A DNA stretch of 39,841 nucleotides from Sphingomonadales bacterium EhC05 (GCA_001650955.1 LXYP01000019.1:1-39841); one strand, 5' to 3'. Counted from the stretch's first letter, positions 20,429 through 29,218 are shown. Notes: generated by a model from the sequence alone, not told the origin. Numbers and translations: made by a program.

Positions 20429-21670
20429 TTAGCTTGCTTGGGCCTCTCTAAAGCAAGTCGCAAACCGTGCTATATCCGCTGCATTGATACTGGCCTCACG
20501 GAATGCTTTTTCCCATCCATTGGCAACAGTTCCAGCAAGCTCGGCGGTAACAGCCTCTGCTTCTTCAAGCGAAAGATCAAAATCGGGCGCGCCGGCAATG
20601 GCGTTGACTAGGGTTGCGTCCCGGCCTTGTGGGCCAACTCCCAAGACCAGTCGCCGCTCAAATCCAATTTGCGGTTTGGGGACAACGTCATACAAAGGTG
20701 ACAACCTCCAGCCATCGCCATCATATAAAAACCCGTGATTGCGTAGATGATCATCATCATTAGTCACCAGAATGTTGAATACCAACCGCTTGAAAAGCTC
20801 GTTTAGATCGGTTTTCACCATTGTCCCGTGTTGTCGCAAGACAGCGGCCAAATCGCGATAATTATACTGGCTAACCTCACTTTCATGGGCCGCCAGCATC
20901 GTTAGTCCGGAGGCAAAAGGAGTGCGATGTTGCTTATTCATGCTCCTGTCGAACCGCTCAATCATATATATGTCACGGCCAAGTATATTTTCAAATCCAA
21001 GAGCTGGCACGTCGAGCCCGCAATCTTTTGCTAAACGCATTGTTGCCAGCTCAACCCGGCATTCAGGGAAAGTGTCTTTTTGTGCTTGGAACTTCGCGAT
21101 CCAGGGCTGGCCATCAATCTCAGTTGCGGCTTTTGGGCGAGCACCGCCAAGTGATGATCCGGCGGTTAGCAATTTGCGTAAGTTTTCATCAAGCAGGTCA
21201 ACCTTTTGGGCGCGTTCGGCCGCTTCAGCGAGTTCGGCTAAGTTGAAATGCTCGCCAGGCGCATCGCCTTCACCCCAAGGCGTAATGCGCTTCGGCTGTG
21301 CCGGCGTCGGACCAAAGGCCAATGCGCCAACCCGGTAATCGCCTGATGCTAATATAAGATCGGCTTCCGTTGGCGTTCTGTCGCCCATTGCCTTGTACAT
21401 CAAATATTGGCCCCAACCATCAGGAGCAGCATCGCGAATGCCTCCAAATACAGCAAATCCTTCTTCGGTTCGAAATGTCTGATCCGCCGACCCACCGGTC
21501 AATGGCAATGCTACAGGGTCGACGGGAATCCGGTCCGGGCGCTCGAGATAGCGGCGGCCATAAGCGAAAGTTGAAAACTGTGTCCGCTGCTCATCTGTCA
21601 TTGTCAGAATTCCTGCGGGCACTGGTCCCTCTGCCAAATGGACAAAAACATAGGTCTCGATCACAGCCAT
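20429..21670 (-). CDS. hipA: HipA-family toxin kinase
   Basis: Ser/Thr kinase of the HipA toxin family, 413 aa. E. coli HipA inactivates glutamyl-tRNA synthetase and causes persistence. The regulatory Ser loop is GSSLGGARPK (residues 171-180), the catalytic loop NDDDHLRNH (304-312, Asp and Asn in place) and the metal-binding SPLYDVVP motif (324-331). All key residues are present, so it should be active. HipB lies six bases upstream on the same strand, a normal toxin-antitoxin operon. The 193 bases downstream (20236-20428) contain nothing notable. Confidence 0.92.
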   Translation of the reverse strand: MAVIETYVFVHLAEGPVPAGILTMTDEQRTQFSTFAYGRRYLERPDRIPVDPVALPLTGGSADQTFRTEEGFAVFGGIRDAAPDGWGQYLMYKAMGDRTPTEADLILASGDYRVGALAFGPTPAQPKRITPWGEGDAPGEHFNLAELAEAAERAQKVDLLDENLRKLLTAGSSLGGARPKAATEIDGQPWIAKFQAQKDTFPECRVELATMRLAKDCGLDVPALGFENILGRDIYMIERFDRSMNKQHRTPFASGLTMLAAHESEVSQYNYRDLAAVLRQHGTMVKTDLNELFKRLVFNILVTNDDDHLRNHGFLYDGDGWRLSPLYDVVPKPQIGFERRLVLGVGPQGRDATLVNAIAGAPDFDLSLEEAEAVTAELAGTVANGWEKAFREASINAADIARFATCFREAQAS

Positions 21671-21676
21671 AAGCGC

Positions 21677-22018
21677 CTAGAAATCCATATCTTTAGAGGA
21701 TCCACTATGTGTTTTCTTTGGCAATCGAGCCAGATGTTCGCGCATACCAACTTGGTCGCTTTCTGGAGCTGCCAATTCTGCAAGTCGCTTGGTAAACCCG
21801 AGAACGAACAATGCGCTGGCAAGAACTGCAATGCCTACAGTAGGGTCACCAGATTCGAGCCGCTGGACTGTTTGGACCGACACGAACATTCGCTCGGCCA
21901 TGATTTGTTGACTAATTTTGCGCCGTTTGCGGGCTACGGTAATGTCCTTGCCCAACGACACAAGTGCCCGCTTGCTTTGTGGGGGTAGACCCGATGTGAC
22001 TCTGGAGGCGCGCGGCAT
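21677..22018 (-). CDS. hipB: HipB-like antitoxin/repressor
   Basis: 113-aa protein with an Xre-type helix-turn-helix (about residues 20-75: VARKRRKISQQIMAERMFVSVQTVQRLESGDPTVGIAVLASALFV read in two parts), typical of HipB. It neutralises HipA and represses the operon. The start at ATG 22018 is chosen because the frame before it runs through the operator palindromes; starts at 22060 or 22039 are possible. None has a Shine-Dalgarno site, so the message may be nearly leaderless. The C-terminal 35 residues are basic and flexible, as expected for an antitoxin tail. Confidence 0.85.
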   Translation of the reverse strand: MPRASRVTSGLPPQSKRALVSLGKDITVARKRRKISQQIMAERMFVSVQTVQRLESGDPTVGIAVLASALFVLGFTKRLAELAAPESDQVGMREHLARLPKKTHSGSSKDMDF

Positions 22019-22029
22019 TAAAAATGAGT

Positions 22030-22068
22030 GACATATCATGTGTATAATGTCAATAGACATGATATGTC
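22030..22068. promoter_or_regulatory. Paired operators between hipB and the RES gene
   Basis: TGACATATCATG (22029-22040) and CATGATATGTCA (22058-22069) form a perfect 12-bp inverted repeat across 17 bases. Each arm region also reads as GACAT-N3-ATGTC (22056-22068, perfect) or GACAT-N3-ATGTG (22030-22042, one mismatch). This looks like two HipB dimer sites. A TATAAT (22043-22048) between them faces the RES gene, so HipB may also control that gene. Confidence 0.65.
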
Positions 22069-22117
22069 ATGCAATAAGGGTTACCACAGGTGTCATTAAA
22101 GCGAAAAGAGATAGAAT

Positions 22118-23308
22118 ATGGGCAGTGTCAAACGCTACCTCGACGAAATGATGGATTTTGACAGGATCGTTTCTCAACCCGGGAAATATGTCAGCGCCGC
22201 CTGTTTCGAGGACAAGCATCTACGCCAATATATAAGGCAAAACTTGAGCCAAAAGCGGTGCTCCTATTATTGTGGCCAAGGTAAAATTCCTAAGGGTGCT
22301 CCGCTAGACAAAGTTCTTGCCGTCATCTTCAATGGATTTTGCTCCCGCTACGATGATGCCACTAATGGTGTTGGCTGGGAGGACGGCTTTGTCGGTGCAA
22401 CAACGTGGGACAGTTATGATTTGGTCAGCGAAACTATTGAGCTTACTGAGAAAGCAGAAGCTCGGCTTTTAGACGATATAATAGGCGCTTTGCCTGAACG
22501 CACATGGAGTGAGACAGACCCCTATGGTGCGCGCGACCATCAAATTTTGCGTTGGAGCTGGGATAAATTTGTTAATGTTGTGAAGCACGAACGGCGTTTC
22601 TATTTCGATCAGAGCGCCACTGAAGGCGAAGAGAGTATCTCCCCCGGTGAGTTGCTTGCAGAAGTAGCGAGCAAGTGCAAACAAGCACGAATGTTACGCA
22701 AGCTTCCTTCGGGGACAACATTCTATCGCTGCAGGGCGCGCAAAAAGGGAGAGCATTTTAACGAGCCGGGTGAGCTTGGTCCTCCGCCTAAGGAATATGC
22801 ATCGCAAAGCCGTATGAGCCCTGCGGGAATCCCAATGTTTTATGGAGCGATTGACGAAGCCACGGCGCGCGCAGAGACTCTAGCAGCCGATGATGCACGG
22901 CACAGCATGGCGCTGTTTAGGCTCGGCCGCGCTGTCCATGTCCTCGATCTTACAAAATCGACGACAATCAGCTTATTCGATGCGAAGCGCCAGTCGTTCT
23001 ATGACTGGGCCATTTTCATGCAAAAGTTCCGTCACGACATCCGCAGGAGAGTCAAGAAGGACGATCGTATCCACATTGAATATGTGCCCACCCAGATTGT
23101 GACCGAATATTTTAGGAGTTTTTTGAAAACGCAACGCGGAAAGCCAATAGATGGAATCCTCTACCGTAGTGCAACCCATACAGCTAAAGTTTGTGTCGCG
23201 CTGTTCGCTGACACGAATGATGTCGCGCCAACGCCGACGAACGAGGGAAAGCAGGAAACCGCGAGTAATCATCTTCTACAGCTTATCTCCTTAACCGAAC
23301 ATAAGTAG
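22118..23308 (+). CDS. RES-domain protein with HEPN/RES-type N-terminal domain
   Basis: 396-aa two-domain protein. The N-terminal part contains a Cys pair (KRCSYYCGQGK, near residue 47) and matches the arrangement called HEPN/RES N-terminal domain. The C-terminal part (from about residue 200) is a RES domain, the fold of NAD-degrading toxins: TTFYRCRARKKG, then GIPMFYGAIDEATARAETL with the conserved Arg, Tyr and Glu, and a hydrophobic end CVALFADT. RES toxins such as MbcT and ParT consume NAD or modify proteins using it. The ATG at 22118 has AGAGA upstream. Convergence with defence genes suggests an abortive-infection role; family membership is visible, the role is inferred. Confidence 0.8.
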   Translation: MGSVKRYLDEMMDFDRIVSQPGKYVSAACFEDKHLRQYIRQNLSQKRCSYYCGQGKIPKGAPLDKVLAVIFNGFCSRYDDATNGVGWEDGFVGATTWDSYDLVSETIELTEKAEARLLDDIIGALPERTWSETDPYGARDHQILRWSWDKFVNVVKHERRFYFDQSATEGEESISPGELLAEVASKCKQARMLRKLPSGTTFYRCRARKKGEHFNEPGELGPPPKEYASQSRMSPAGIPMFYGAIDEATARAETLAADDARHSMALFRLGRAVHVLDLTKSTTISLFDAKRQSFYDWAIFMQKFRHDIRRRVKKDDRIHIEYVPTQIVTEYFRSFLKTQRGKPIDGILYRSATHTAKVCVALFADTNDVAPTPTNEGKQETASNHLLQLISLTEHK

Positions 23309-23364
23309 CGAGTGTATGCCATCGTTAAAACGGCGATGGCTCCAAGCGTCCAGCGGCTGTACCG

Positions 23365-23517
23365 ATGCCAAACCAAATTGATCTCTGGCTCAATGGACCG
23401 TGGGAAGTAGCAAAATCACTCGCGGTGCCTTTTGAGGGCGATCTGAAGACAATTGCAGTCTCTGCCGATGTAGGGAAAGTGGCCAATAATCACATAGGAT
23501 TACTCGGGCCTATTTAG
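23365..23517 (+). CDS. Small ORF between the RES and HEPN-like genes
   Basis: A 50-codon frame with protein-like composition (MPNQIDLWLNGPWEVAKS, DLKTIAVSADVGKVANN) starts at ATG 23365 without a clear ribosome-binding site. It follows a small hairpin (GCCATCG/CGATGGC, about 23318-23340). It may be a gene fragment or a genuine small partner; no family is recognised. Confidence 0.3.
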   Translation: MPNQIDLWLNGPWEVAKSLAVPFEGDLKTIAVSADVGKVANNHIGLLGPI

Positions 23518-23582
23518 CTTCCAAATCGTCTTGAAGCTAAGCAATTGTGTCATACCGGCAATGTCTAACGGGGGTATAATAT

Positions 23583-24269
23583 ATGGATGCCAGTTATTTT
23601 CTCAATCAAAGGACGAAATTTATTCGCTACTTTTATGATGAGAGCATTAAACCTTTCCTTGAAATCAAAAAGCTGATTGAAGATGAAAAGGCACCTTTTA
23701 ACAGCCCACCATATAGCGAAGACCCAGAACCGGCATATTTGGACGAATGGTTGGAAGCTGATTCAGCCGTTGAAATAGTGGGGCTATCATGTGTCTCGAT
23801 GCTATCGGAATCACTGAAATTATATTTTAGCGCCATGCAAAATGATGTGATCCGCTTTGCGTTTTCTCCGAACGAAAGGAACTTGTTCAAAGAACTTGGT
23901 TTTGTGGGAGCGTATAGAGCAGCTTTCGGTGACATATTAGATACTGATTGGAAAGATTGCACCGTTGATTTCGCGGTGATCGAGCAGGTTATCCTGGCAA
24001 GAAATAGAGCGCAGCATGGCAGCGATTTGACCTCAATGCGCCCACAGCACGACAAGCATACAATGGAAAAGCATCCGCGGCCGATCTTTGCTGAAAAATC
24101 AGCAATAAGCGGATCTGGCATCACCCACCCCTGGTTTAACGGCCCGCCAGTTAAAGTTTCTCGTGATGCACTTTTAAACGCCATTGAAGAGATTGAGTCT
24201 CTCGCAGAATATATAGAGGGCCGCTTCGATAAAGTGGCCGAGTGGCGCGCATCTAAGCAATCTGATTAG
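23583..24269 (+). CDS. HEPN-like protein next to the RES gene
   Basis: 228-aa mostly helical protein. Arg140-N-R-A-Q-His145 within VILARNRAQHGSD fits the R-x4-6-H motif of HEPN ribonucleases, and it follows a helix as expected. The N-terminal half is acidic and helical (residues 60-110: AVEIVGLSCVSMLSESLKL, then a second helix). TATAAT directly before the ATG may be a -10 element or part of a weak leader. The gene lies after the two-domain RES protein, whose family is associated with HEPN proteins, so the two may form one system. Ribonuclease activity is an inference from the motif. Confidence 0.6.
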   Translation: MDASYFLNQRTKFIRYFYDESIKPFLEIKKLIEDEKAPFNSPPYSEDPEPAYLDEWLEADSAVEIVGLSCVSMLSESLKLYFSAMQNDVIRFAFSPNERNLFKELGFVGAYRAAFGDILDTDWKDCTVDFAVIEQVILARNRAQHGSDLTSMRPQHDKHTMEKHPRPIFAEKSAISGSGITHPWFNGPPVKVSRDALLNAIEEIESLAEYIEGRFDKVAEWRASKQSD

Positions 24270-24281
24270 AAGAGCAGCCCG

Positions 24282-25697
24282 TCATATTCCCGTTTTCCGG
24301 GTCTTTGCCAAATTAGCTAGATAATCGGGGATTGCTTCATAAGTAGGCAACGGATCGTTTACATTAAGAATGAGCGTTTGAGACCATAGAATGTTGGTTG
24401 CGTAATGCGAAGAGCATTCCATTTCACCGCCGTTCTCGTACCAATGAGTTGCTTCAGGCAACAGCATATGCGGAAACTCATGTTTTGCAAAAGGATTGTG
24501 AAACACTTCCATTTCTGCCGACCAAGGTTCGCATTCTGGGGGCCAAAGTTGGCGGTATTCCTCGCTCGCTACATCGAGGCAAAACGAAATTCCTTCGAGT
24601 GCATTTTCCCTTCGGTCGAAAAATTTGCCGAAGCGAACATAGCGGAGGCCTTTCACTTCTCTTCCTGAAGAGACCGAGACTCGGTTCAATTTTCCGACGG
24701 TACAAGCATTTGAGAAGATAACTGCTGACAATTCGGAATGGCTATCGTCCCGAAAAAGGCCGGCTGAGAACCCAGTATCGCCCATTAGCGTCTCCGCATC
24801 AGTGCCGGTCGCTACCTTTATTCCATTTACTATTTCTGTCCCGGGCACAATTCCGTACAGATAGCCAAGCAGAGCTTCTCGGCTCCAAACCATTGAACTC
24901 GGCGCATGAAAGTCGGCAATTGCGAGAGCAAATGGTTTACCCGAAACATGAGGAAGCGTGTCGTAACGCCGCTGAAGTTTGCTTCCTAAGGTCTTGGCGA
25001 AACGCACCGCTGCGGTACCAAGAAATAGCTCATTGGTGTCACTTGGCTGGCCCACCGGCTTCGCGCCGACATGTTCAATGCGCACGGGCGGATTTGCGGT
25101 GACAGCCTCCACCCAACCTTCTTGGCCCGACTGGTTTTCGATTCTAAAATCAGGCGCTTCATGAGGCTGTGAAACCATCAATCCTTGCTCACGAAAACAA
25201 GCCAAGAGCAACGCCTCCCATAACCGTGTATGGAAATTTTCAGTCTGGCAGTCAGTTGCCCAGTTTCGATCCGGTTTGGGAAGGGCGAGGTATAGCTGGT
25301 TGAGAAGCCAAGCTGCACCTTGATGGCTTGTTTGCGTTAAAAGCTTGAACATTTCGCTCGGCGAACGGCCTTGTAAATCGAATAGCGATGGCCGTGGCGA
25401 AACTCCAGGCGGTACGTCGAGCAATGCATCCGAGGATAGGGAAGATTCTGCTTGGGATCGAGCTTCGGAGAGTTTCGGTATGTTGTGAGAATGAGATTCG
25501 ACAATCCAAACTCCATCTTTGCGCCGCCGCATTAGAAGGACGCCGAACTTTTTTGATTTGTCCGAGCAGGTAATTGCAGCGACGGCATTGTCAGCCCCGT
25601 TTTTCCATCCTTCGATTGGAGGCTCGTCTCCAAAATCATGCCCGCATGGCAATGAAAGTGCCAATATGCTGAACAATGGTTCCGGGAGAGGCGTCAT
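24282..25697 (-). CDS. Uncharacterised protein with a possible PD-(D/E)xK nuclease core
   Basis: 471-aa protein of no family I can name. A segment at residues 155-200 fits the restriction-endonuclease fold: Glu161 in a helix (FHTRLWEALLLACF), Pro182-Asp183 (APDFRIENQ), then a strand with Glu197 (GWVEAVT). The usual Lys of the E-x-K strand is replaced by Val199, so activity is uncertain. The N-terminal 110 residues and the C-terminal half (beta-rich, ending near EYRQLWPPECEPWS and beyond) are unassigned. It is the last gene of the minus-strand operon led by the WYL regulator, 12 bases after the CoiA-like gene, and converges on the HEPN-like gene. Confidence 0.6.
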   Translation of the reverse strand: MTPLPEPLFSILALSLPCGHDFGDEPPIEGWKNGADNAVAAITCSDKSKKFGVLLMRRRKDGVWIVESHSHNIPKLSEARSQAESSLSSDALLDVPPGVSPRPSLFDLQGRSPSEMFKLLTQTSHQGAAWLLNQLYLALPKPDRNWATDCQTENFHTRLWEALLLACFREQGLMVSQPHEAPDFRIENQSGQEGWVEAVTANPPVRIEHVGAKPVGQPSDTNELFLGTAAVRFAKTLGSKLQRRYDTLPHVSGKPFALAIADFHAPSSMVWSREALLGYLYGIVPGTEIVNGIKVATGTDAETLMGDTGFSAGLFRDDSHSELSAVIFSNACTVGKLNRVSVSSGREVKGLRYVRFGKFFDRRENALEGISFCLDVASEEYRQLWPPECEPWSAEMEVFHNPFAKHEFPHMLLPEATHWYENGGEMECSSHYATNILWSQTLILNVNDPLPTYEAIPDYLANLAKTRKTGI

Positions 25698-25709
25698 TCC
25701 ATAGACCTT

Positions 25710-27176
25710 TTACGCCGCGAGTTTTCGGTCGGTGTTTGAACTATCATTGTTTGCTAGAGTTGACCGAGATCTGTTTCCCGAAAGGAAAGCCAACAGGAGC
25801 TCTTCATCCTCCGGCATTTTGAACTTAGGATCACTCCGCATTGTCTCCCGCTCTTTTGCTACCTTCATTTTCCATTTTCCGGTCCGATCATCACGATCAA
25901 GAATGGCTTTGGTCCCAAAAGCATCAAGCAGGTGACCAAACGCAAAAAGATAATCTGGGTGTTGGTGAAACAGATGATGGGCTATTTCGGCCAAGCTCCC
26001 ATAGCCAAAGCCGATAGGTCGCCCATTTCTAGCAGTCTCGATGAGACTCACCATTCGCGCAAGTTTTGAATAATCCGGTTGCTTGGAATTGAGGCCGCAC
26101 TCCCGCTCGGTCAAAGACCTGTTTAAATCGAGCCAATCCTGTTCCCTGATGATATAGTCATCTCGCTCGTCATAACTGCTTACTAAATTGAACGCTTGCT
26201 CACGCAACCTTTGATCTCGTGCTTCCTGTTCTCTGATAGCAGCCTGCTCGGTCTCCGCTGCGCGAGCCAGTTGGTTTTCTCTAATTTGCTGGTTTAAAGC
26301 AGTTTCGGCGGCGATGTAGTTAAATGCACACACCGTTTGCTGATCTAAATTAATCTCCAAATCGTCCCATTCAACAAGCTCTTCGATCCAATCATCGACG
26401 ATTTCATCTCCTTGGACTCGAGGCTTTCTGTACCAACAAGTAAACATGAGGCGCCCCCGGTGCTCTGAGGCAGCCACGGAGGCGTCATCGACTACAAAGA
26501 TATTCGAGTTATTTCCAAACAGAATGTCGTCATCGGTCATGCGGCGATAGCTTGGATGAAAATTTGGGACGATCCAAAGAAGGGCAGCTCGCTCGGAACG
26601 GTAAAATTCTCGCCTGCTCAGTACGACATCCAAAAAGGTTGTGCTTAGTTGAACTTCAAACGCTAGCCGCAAACTGTCAATTCTCGCAGAGACGTCGGGA
26701 CGCCTTAAACCAGCTAACCCTTCACTTGCTCGCCATGTTTTCTCGCATTGCTGGTCTAAAAACCGGGCGTCGGCAGCGAGGCTTCTTATAAGAAGCTCCT
26801 TTACGCGCTTATGCGCCTTGCTTTCCTGAGCGCCGCGATATTGCATCGCCCTGATGTCTGCTTCAGTAAAACTAGACCGTGTGATTGCAGGACATGAACC
26901 ATCTTCATGTCGGTGGCGAAAGAAAAATCGCTTGCTGGTGCTACATGCTAGATAAACCGGAACGCCGCAGGTGGCACAAGAAAACCTGCTTTCATTGGCT
27001 TTCATTTGGGATTTGAGCTTCTGGCGCAGCAAAATTGCGTGTTGGTACCGGAAGGACCCTATTAAACGTCGGACATCAAGCATTAGACCGGATTTCAGGC
27101 TTCTGACATGTTGAATTGCAGGCTTTTTGACCGCTTCGGCCCAAGCGCGCGGATCAATGGTTACGTTTCCAGCCAT
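25710..27176 (-). CDS. CoiA-like nuclease with zinc finger (DUF6035-like)
   Basis: 488-aa protein. An N-terminal zinc-finger-like unit has Cys67, Cys70, Cys78, His88/His90 and Cys95 (SCATCGVPVYLAC, FFFRHRHEDGSC). A nuclease core of the CoiA kind follows: AHKRVKELLI (122-130), RRPDVSARID (Asp161) and LAFEVQLS (Glu174-x-Gln176), then an Arg/Tyr-rich helix and ALLWIVPNF. This is the PD-(D/E)xK variant with Gln. The middle has a Gln/Glu/Arg-rich coiled coil (about 295-335), the C-terminus a charged helical region. The ATG at 27176 has AGGAG seven bases upstream. It lies between the WYL regulator and the 471-aa protein. The DUF6035 name is from memory. Confidence 0.7.
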   Translation of the reverse strand: MAGNVTIDPRAWAEAVKKPAIQHVRSLKSGLMLDVRRLIGSFRYQHAILLRQKLKSQMKANESRFSCATCGVPVYLACSTSKRFFFRHRHEDGSCPAITRSSFTEADIRAMQYRGAQESKAHKRVKELLIRSLAADARFLDQQCEKTWRASEGLAGLRRPDVSARIDSLRLAFEVQLSTTFLDVVLSRREFYRSERAALLWIVPNFHPSYRRMTDDDILFGNNSNIFVVDDASVAASEHRGRLMFTCWYRKPRVQGDEIVDDWIEELVEWDDLEINLDQQTVCAFNYIAAETALNQQIRENQLARAAETEQAAIREQEARDQRLREQAFNLVSSYDERDDYIIREQDWLDLNRSLTERECGLNSKQPDYSKLARMVSLIETARNGRPIGFGYGSLAEIAHHLFHQHPDYLFAFGHLLDAFGTKAILDRDDRTGKWKMKVAKERETMRSDPKFKMPEDEELLLAFLSGNRSRSTLANNDSSNTDRKLAA

Positions 27177-27223
27177 AGTAATCTCCTAAAATTCGACGGA
27201 TTCCCCTCTTATCCGTCATTGGT

Positions 27224-27997
27224 TCAACATCGCTCAAGCCTTGCGCCAGGTCGATTGAGTCCCCACCGCCGTTCGATGTAAAACTCAAGCGACTTTCGAA
27301 TTTCAAAGCTAAGAACATCTTCAATAAACCCATATTCTAGACGGACGGCAGCCTTCTGCTCATCAGATAAATTGCTTAGTGGTTGCAGGCGAACTTCAAT
27401 CAAATCCTCCCATTCGTCGTCCCGAGGCAATATCTGCTTGATTTGATCTGACAGAAAGCTGCTTTCGGGTGAGACGCGAACCGGTAGATAATCCCGCCAA
27501 TCCTGATGGTGAAAGCTCCACGCCCGCACATGCAACCGCTCACCATCAGATGCAAAATTGGCAGGTGCAATCCACTGGTTTTGCCGAAGGCCTGTCGACA
27601 TTGAAACATAATCAATCTCGAGCTTTAGCTGTTGTTCGATGGCTTGATAAAGCTGACGCATCACGAACGGAGGGCATTGTCGGATCGGCGATGGCAATTT
27701 TGAAAAGCTGTCGGTTGCCGAGCTTCTGACTAGCTCATCTGGGTCACCGATATTTTGCACAAATGGCAATCCGCGATGGCCATGATCGGCGACATAACAT
27801 TTGCGGACCGTGTCGTATATCGGTTTAGGTTCTGCCACCCGTTCCAGATACTCTCTTAAATCGATAGCGGCTTGCGGCGACGAAATGCCAAAACGCTCGA
27901 TCAGTTCCTTTCGATTAATTTGCCCACGCCATGTGAGGCATTGGTCAAGATAGACCAGGCGGGCGTACATCGCGGGCTTTATCTTTGAATCATTCAT
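27224..27997 (-). CDS. WYL-domain transcriptional regulator (BrxR/CapW-like)
   Basis: 257-aa regulator. An N-terminal winged helix-turn-helix (residues 10-60: RLVYLDQCLTWRGQINRKEL, FGISSPQAAIDLREYLE) is followed by a WYL domain (about 115-190: ANFASDGERLHVRAWSFHHQ then DWRDYLPVRV) and a C-terminal WCX-like extension. This three-part layout is that of BrxR/CapW regulators, repressors of phage-defence operons that may sense ligands through WYL. It is the first gene of the minus-strand operon and is transcribed away from sbcD, with 75 bases between them holding a perfect palindrome. It probably controls both directions. The start has no good Shine-Dalgarno site. Confidence 0.82.
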   Translation of the reverse strand: MNDSKIKPAMYARLVYLDQCLTWRGQINRKELIERFGISSPQAAIDLREYLERVAEPKPIYDTVRKCYVADHGHRGLPFVQNIGDPDELVRSSATDSFSKLPSPIRQCPPFVMRQLYQAIEQQLKLEIDYVSMSTGLRQNQWIAPANFASDGERLHVRAWSFHHQDWRDYLPVRVSPESSFLSDQIKQILPRDDEWEDLIEVRLQPLSNLSDEQKAAVRLEYGFIEDVLSFEIRKSLEFYIERRWGLNRPGARLERC

Positions 27998-28012
27998 TGA
28001 GACAAACGCTAC

Positions 28013-28049
28013 TTGACTCCGGCCAGCTTGTCTATATAAATTTTATATA
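28013..28049 (+). promoter_or_regulatory. sbcD promoter overlapped by a palindromic operator
   Basis: TTGACT (28013-28018) and TATAAA (28035-28040), 16 bases apart, form a reasonable promoter for sbcD. The -10 element lies inside the perfect inverted repeat TATATAAA-T-TTTATATA (28033-28049). The neighbouring WYL regulator is the obvious candidate to bind it. The palindrome is very AT-rich, so its regulatory role is a proposal. Confidence 0.55.
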
Positions 28050-28072
28050 CACCGAGAATCAAGGATCAGGAA

Positions 28073-29218
28073 ATGCGCATATTACACACCAGTGACTGGC
28101 ATCTTGGCCGACAGTTCCACGGAATGCCCATGGAAGACGACCATGACCATGCACTCATTCAAATTCTCTCGATTATTGAAGATGATCAGCCTGATCTGAT
28201 CATTATTGCTGGTGATATTTTCGATAGGACTACGCCACCCCAAAGCGCGTTGAAGCGATTTTCTGAGTTCTTGAGAACTGTCAGAGCATTATCCTCAGCT
28301 GCTATCGTGATGATTGCAGGAAATCATGATTCAGCGGCACAGATTGAAGCATTGGGAGTGTTAGCTACCGACGGTGAAGCGATCGTTCGAGGAGCATTAG
28401 ATGAGGATGAGCGGCCGCTCATCATAGATACTTCCAATGGTCCTGTTGCTATATCCGCTTTGCCTTTTGCATTTGAATATGCTGCGCGGCAGTGTTTTGA
28501 AGACGATACAATATCATGTCCTGCGGACGTTATTCGGGCTCAGATAACGAGTGCGCGCAAGCATATCACGGATGACATGCGCTGGGTTGTAGTTGCCCAC
28601 GCGTTTGTTGATGGTGCTACGACAAGCGAAAGTGAACGGCCGCTTGTCAGAACGGTTGGTGGAATCGAAACTGTACCAGCTGGCGCGTTTGACGGAGCTG
28701 ATTATGTCGCGCTAGGACATCTGCATCGTTCACAATCAGTTGTTCATGATCACATCCGCTATTCAGGTTCGCCTCTTGCTTTCGGTTTTGATGAAGAAGG
28801 GCAGCAGAAATCGGTCAGTCTAATTGAGTTGGCGGCAGATGGTTCTGTCGAAGTGACCACCATGCCCATTAAGCCACTACGAGAGGTGAGGGCGATACGC
28901 GGCAAGCTTCAGGAACTCTTGGCTCATACCGAACCCTCGAAGGATTTTGTACAGGTCATTCTGACCGATGAAGCGCCGCAAATCGATCCGATGAAACGGA
29001 TTAGAGAGTTATACCCAAATGCTGCCCAACTTACTTATGATCGCAAAGAAAACCCCGTTGAACGGCGTGTGGCGGAACAGATAGCTGCTATTGATAATCC
29101 ACCCGAACTTGCGGCAATGTTTATGAATTTTGCACGCGGAAAAGCGATCACGGACACCGAAACCCAGCTTGTGGCATCCGCACTTCAAACAATCGCTAAG
29201 GCAGGGGATGAGCAATGA
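28073..29218 (+). CDS. sbcD: SbcD (Mre11-like) nuclease subunit
   Basis: Calcineurin-like phosphoesterase, 381 aa, the nuclease partner of SbcC (bacterial Mre11). All metal-binding motifs are visible: TSDWHLG (Asp8, His10), GDIFD (47-51), GNHD (83-86), VAHAF and GHLHRSQ. The length is near that of standard SbcD. SbcCD opens hairpins and cuts protein-blocked or unusual DNA ends. The ATG at 28073 is preceded by AGGA. Its stop overlaps the sbcC start by four bases. The codon use and lower GC of this stretch resemble the rest of the defence island more than the metal genes. It may be a specialised copy rather than the housekeeping one. Confidence 0.94.
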   Translation: MRILHTSDWHLGRQFHGMPMEDDHDHALIQILSIIEDDQPDLIIIAGDIFDRTTPPQSALKRFSEFLRTVRALSSAAIVMIAGNHDSAAQIEALGVLATDGEAIVRGALDEDERPLIIDTSNGPVAISALPFAFEYAARQCFEDDTISCPADVIRAQITSARKHITDDMRWVVVAHAFVDGATTSESERPLVRTVGGIETVPAGAFDGADYVALGHLHRSQSVVHDHIRYSGSPLAFGFDEEGQQKSVSLIELAADGSVEVTTMPIKPLREVRAIRGKLQELLAHTEPSKDFVQVILTDEAPQIDPMKRIRELYPNAAQLTYDRKENPVERRVAEQIAAIDNPPELAAMFMNFARGKAITDTETQLVASALQTIAKAGDEQ

